Below are positions 6,665-8,132 of a stretch of 8,132 bases of DNA, one piece after another. The notes beneath the pieces were generated by a model that worked only from the letters and a program-made list of their open reading frames with translations, was not told the DNA's origin and searched no databases. The DNA comes from an uncultured Lachnospiraceae bacterium (lineage in GTDB: Bacteria > Bacillota > Clostridia > Lachnospirales > Lachnospiraceae). Position numbers and translations under genes: made by a program. Numbering within the stretch: the stretch's first letter is position 1; each line of letters begins with the position of its first letter. The stretch is taken from assembly GCA_946537585.1 (NCBI GenBank), contig CAMNFX010000051.1:1-8132 (forward strand). The letters run 5' to 3'.

Positions 6665-7885
6665 TCAGGTGATGCCTCCTACGATCTTCACGAGCAGCTC
6701 CTCACTTCCGAAGCCGCCGGATTTCGTGATGATCTCATGCTCTCTTCCGTCGTACTCGAGGCGGAACACAACGGTGCCGGGATCGATCTCGCAGACCGGA
6801 TAGAGCTCGTAGCATCCGATGGCGTTTGTGAATTCCAGCAGGGTATCTCCGCCGATGATCATGAGACGGCCCTCATAACCGGCCTCGAGCATCGCCTTCA
6901 TCAGACGGCCGACGCGCTTGGAGATCAGGGACCTCGTCTTTTCAAGCTCCTTCTCCGTAACGTTTCTCTGAACGCCGTTGTTTGCGTACAGGGTATCCAC
7001 GATGGTTCCGCTGGAGAACTTTCCGATGAGCTCCACGCCCTGGGCGGTGGCCTTCAGCGCTTCCTCGGAGCCTAAGAACTGATTGTCGGAAAGGTGGATC
7101 CGGCTGAAGCCGTAACGCTCCGCGAAGTTCATCTGGGCAACGGAGATCGGGTTGACGGAACCGCAGACGACGGTCAGGTTGCCTTCCATGGAACGATCCA
7201 CGATGCGGGATTCATCTCCCACTCTCGAAGCGAGCGCTTCCGCAAGGCCGGAGCAGCCCGCGACCAGCTTCGGCATGCCCTTTTTACAGAGCATCTTCAG
7301 CTCGGCGTCAAAGGTATCATTGCTTTCGCAGTCGTATACGAAGATGGTCTTCTCTTCGCTCGTCGGAACCTTGCTGATGGCATCCTCGACGCTGATGGAC
7401 TCGATGTTCGCGTCGGACTGCTTATGCATCAGATCCGGCACGTAGCTCTCGGTCACGGGATCAAACGGATCGCGGCCGAACACGCTGTTCTTTACTGCGA
7501 TGCCGCTGATATAGTGGATACCGCCAAGAGTGATGCGGCGCATCGAGGGGAGCGCAGGGATAAAATACAGCTGATTTGCGGAGGAGCCTTCCAGTACGGC
7601 GGTCAGCTCAGCGCCGACATTGCCGCGTAAAACGGAATCCGTCTTCTTGAAGATCGTGCCGACCTTGCCGTCCGCCTTCTCCACGACCTCCCGGACCATC
7701 TGATAGGCATCCTCGGGGCTTTCATGTCTCGAAGGCACGCAAAGCACCAGGACCTCCGCAGGATCATCGACAAAGCTGTCATCCCACTTTGTCATGACCT
7801 TGGTCTTGGCTCCCTTTGTGGCAAACTTGACGCCGGTATCCAGTGCACCGGTGAAATCATCGGCAATAATCAGGATCTTTATCAT
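6665..7885 (-). CDS. DUF1537 four-carbon acid sugar kinase
   Basis: The 406-aa protein shows the DUF1537 layout. At the N-terminus are IADDFTGALDTG (7-18), KTDSVLRGNVGAEL (81-94), and PALPSMRR with GGIHYISG (110-128). VAGCSGLAEAL (208-218) precedes the linker. The C-terminal nucleotide-binding domain has GGDT (345-348) and TKSGGFG (387-393). The family phosphorylates four-carbon sugar acids (D-threonate, L-threonate, D-erythronate) or related acids at the terminal hydroxyl using ATP. Immediate pairing with a PdxA homologue fits the DtnK-PdxA2 route for D-threonate best, but the exact acid cannot be read from the sequence. The ATG has GGAGG 9 nt upstream. It is the first gene of a two-gene unit ending in the terminator at 5433-5469. 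No transporter, sugar-acid dehydrogenase or aldolase-like third enzyme is present here. Confidence 0.93.
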   Translation of the reverse strand: MIKILIIADDFTGALDTGVKFATKGAKTKVMTKWDDSFVDDPAEVLVLCVPSRHESPEDAYQMVREVVEKADGKVGTIFKKTDSVLRGNVGAELTAVLEGSSANQLYFIPALPSMRRITLGGIHYISGIAVKNSVFGRDPFDPVTESYVPDLMHKQSDANIESISVEDAISKVPTSEEKTIFVYDCESNDTFDAELKMLCKKGMPKLVAGCSGLAEALASRVGDESRIVDRSMEGNLTVVCGSVNPISVAQMNFAERYGFSRIHLSDNQFLGSEEALKATAQGVELIGKFSSGTIVDTLYANNGVQRNVTEKELEKTRSLISKRVGRLMKAMLEAGYEGRLMIIGGDTLLEFTNAIGCYELYPVCEIDPGTVVFRLEYDGREHEIITKSGGFGSEELLVKIVGGIT

Positions 7886-7925
7886 CTTCCGTTTCCTCCG
7901 CTTTCAGGATATAAACTGTCAAATA

Positions 7926-7965
7926 GCATCTGCATGCTTACTGCCGTGCAATCTCAGACAGATGC
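7926..7965. repeat. 7-bp inverted repeat in the leader of the acid sugar kinase
   Basis: GCATCTG (7926-7932) and CAGATGC (7959-7965) are perfect inverted copies separated by 26 nt, with a GCATGC palindrome at 7932-7937 beside one arm. The dyad lies between the proposed transcription start (about 7980) and the kinase start codon. It could be an operator for a sugar-acid-responsive repressor or an RNA hairpin. There is no T-run after it, so it is not an intrinsic terminator. Confidence 0.4.
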
Positions 7966-7986
7966 CGGCAATTATGACTTTTTTTC

Positions 7987-7995
7987 ATTGTATCA
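7987..7995 (-). promoter_or_regulatory. Extended -10 promoter candidate for the kinase-dehydrogenase unit
   Basis: The minus strand reads TGATACAAT here, which matches the extended -10 form TGnTATAAT with one mismatch (TACAAT). A 17-nt spacer would put TTTTCT at the -35 site, which is poor, as often seen with extended -10 promoters. Transcription would start near 7980, giving a leader of about 95 nt. The region 7886-8080 holds this, the dyad and no convincing gene. Confidence 0.5.
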
Positions 7996-8080
7996 CCGCG
8001 TCACTTGGCAGAAAAGATGGAAATCGGATAAATTTCAGCATTATTTTATGTGCAGAATGTCTCAAAATGAACCAGGGCTG

Positions 8081-8132
8081 CTAGCTCTCCTGCTTTTCTC
8101 GCCTTTTATACATCTCGTCAAAATGTGCTGTT
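8081..8132 (-). CDS. Possible C-terminal end of an upstream gene (partial)
   Basis: From the right edge one minus-strand frame reads TAHFDEMYKRREKQES and then stops at TAG (8083-8081). Charged, helix-like composition of this kind is plausible for the last residues of a soluble protein; the H-x3-M spacing recalls the ends of FCD-type GntR regulators, but 16 residues are too few to assign anything. It runs in the same direction as the kinase, 195 nt upstream of it. It may equally be chance, since another frame also stays open for 22 codons here. Confidence 0.35.
   Translation of the reverse strand, partial: TAHFDEMYKRREKQES

Noticed and set aside
7094..7630. 178-codon plus-strand open frame opposite the acid sugar kinase
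   Set aside because: The kinase frame carries family motifs over its whole length; this frame has none and is a mirror of it.
7895..7906. Catabolite-control (cre) half site TGAAAGCG before the kinase
   Set aside because: Only the left half matches the CcpA consensus, the right half does not, and the site runs into the ribosome binding site GGAGG.
7917..7922. TTGACA hexamer on the minus strand in the kinase leader
   Set aside because: No -10 element lies at a usable distance; 17 nt downstream is the ribosome binding site.

Overview
The window looks like chromosomal DNA from a Gram-positive Clostridia member, most likely Lachnospiraceae. This is inferred from the CdaA-CdaR (c-di-AMP synthase) module, moderate GC content, strong AGGAG-type ribosome binding sites and the kinds of membrane proteins present; no marker gene proves it. 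Every gene I can support lies on the minus strand, so transcription runs from high to low coordinates. No tRNA, rRNA, CRISPR array, insertion sequence or phage gene was seen.

Right part (8132 to 5433): a few codons that may be the C-terminus of an upstream gene, then a leader with an extended -10 promoter and a 7-bp dyad. A two-gene catabolic unit follows: a DUF1537 four-carbon acid sugar kinase and a PdxA-family dehydrogenase. A strong intrinsic terminator closes it. By the known DUF1537/PdxA2 pathway the pair should convert a four-carbon sugar acid such as D-threonate, via its 4-phosphate, to dihydroxyacetone phosphate and CO2.

Middle (5432 to 5216): an intergenic stretch with a large inverted repeat (two perfect 10-bp arms) and a weak candidate promoter.

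Left part (5215 to 1): five genes in one direction. They are a small two-helix membrane protein (130 aa), a polytopic membrane protein (303 aa), the diadenylate cyclase CdaA, its regulator CdaR with an unusually long Pro/Glu/Ser/Thr-rich C-terminal tail, and a Wzy-like oligosaccharide repeat unit polymerase that runs off the left edge. CdaA and CdaR overlap by 8 nt and are almost certainly translationally coupled. The two small-gap membrane genes upstream are probably in the same operon. The layout suggests a cell-envelope module in which c-di-AMP synthesis is encoded with uncharacterised membrane partners and beside a surface polysaccharide polymerase. Four of these five genes appear to start with GTG or TTG rather than ATG.

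Nothing here is an obvious new defence or mobile system. The most interesting unknowns are the two membrane proteins ahead of cdaA, the CdaR tail, the divergent C-terminal motif of the PdxA homologue and the intergenic inverted repeat.
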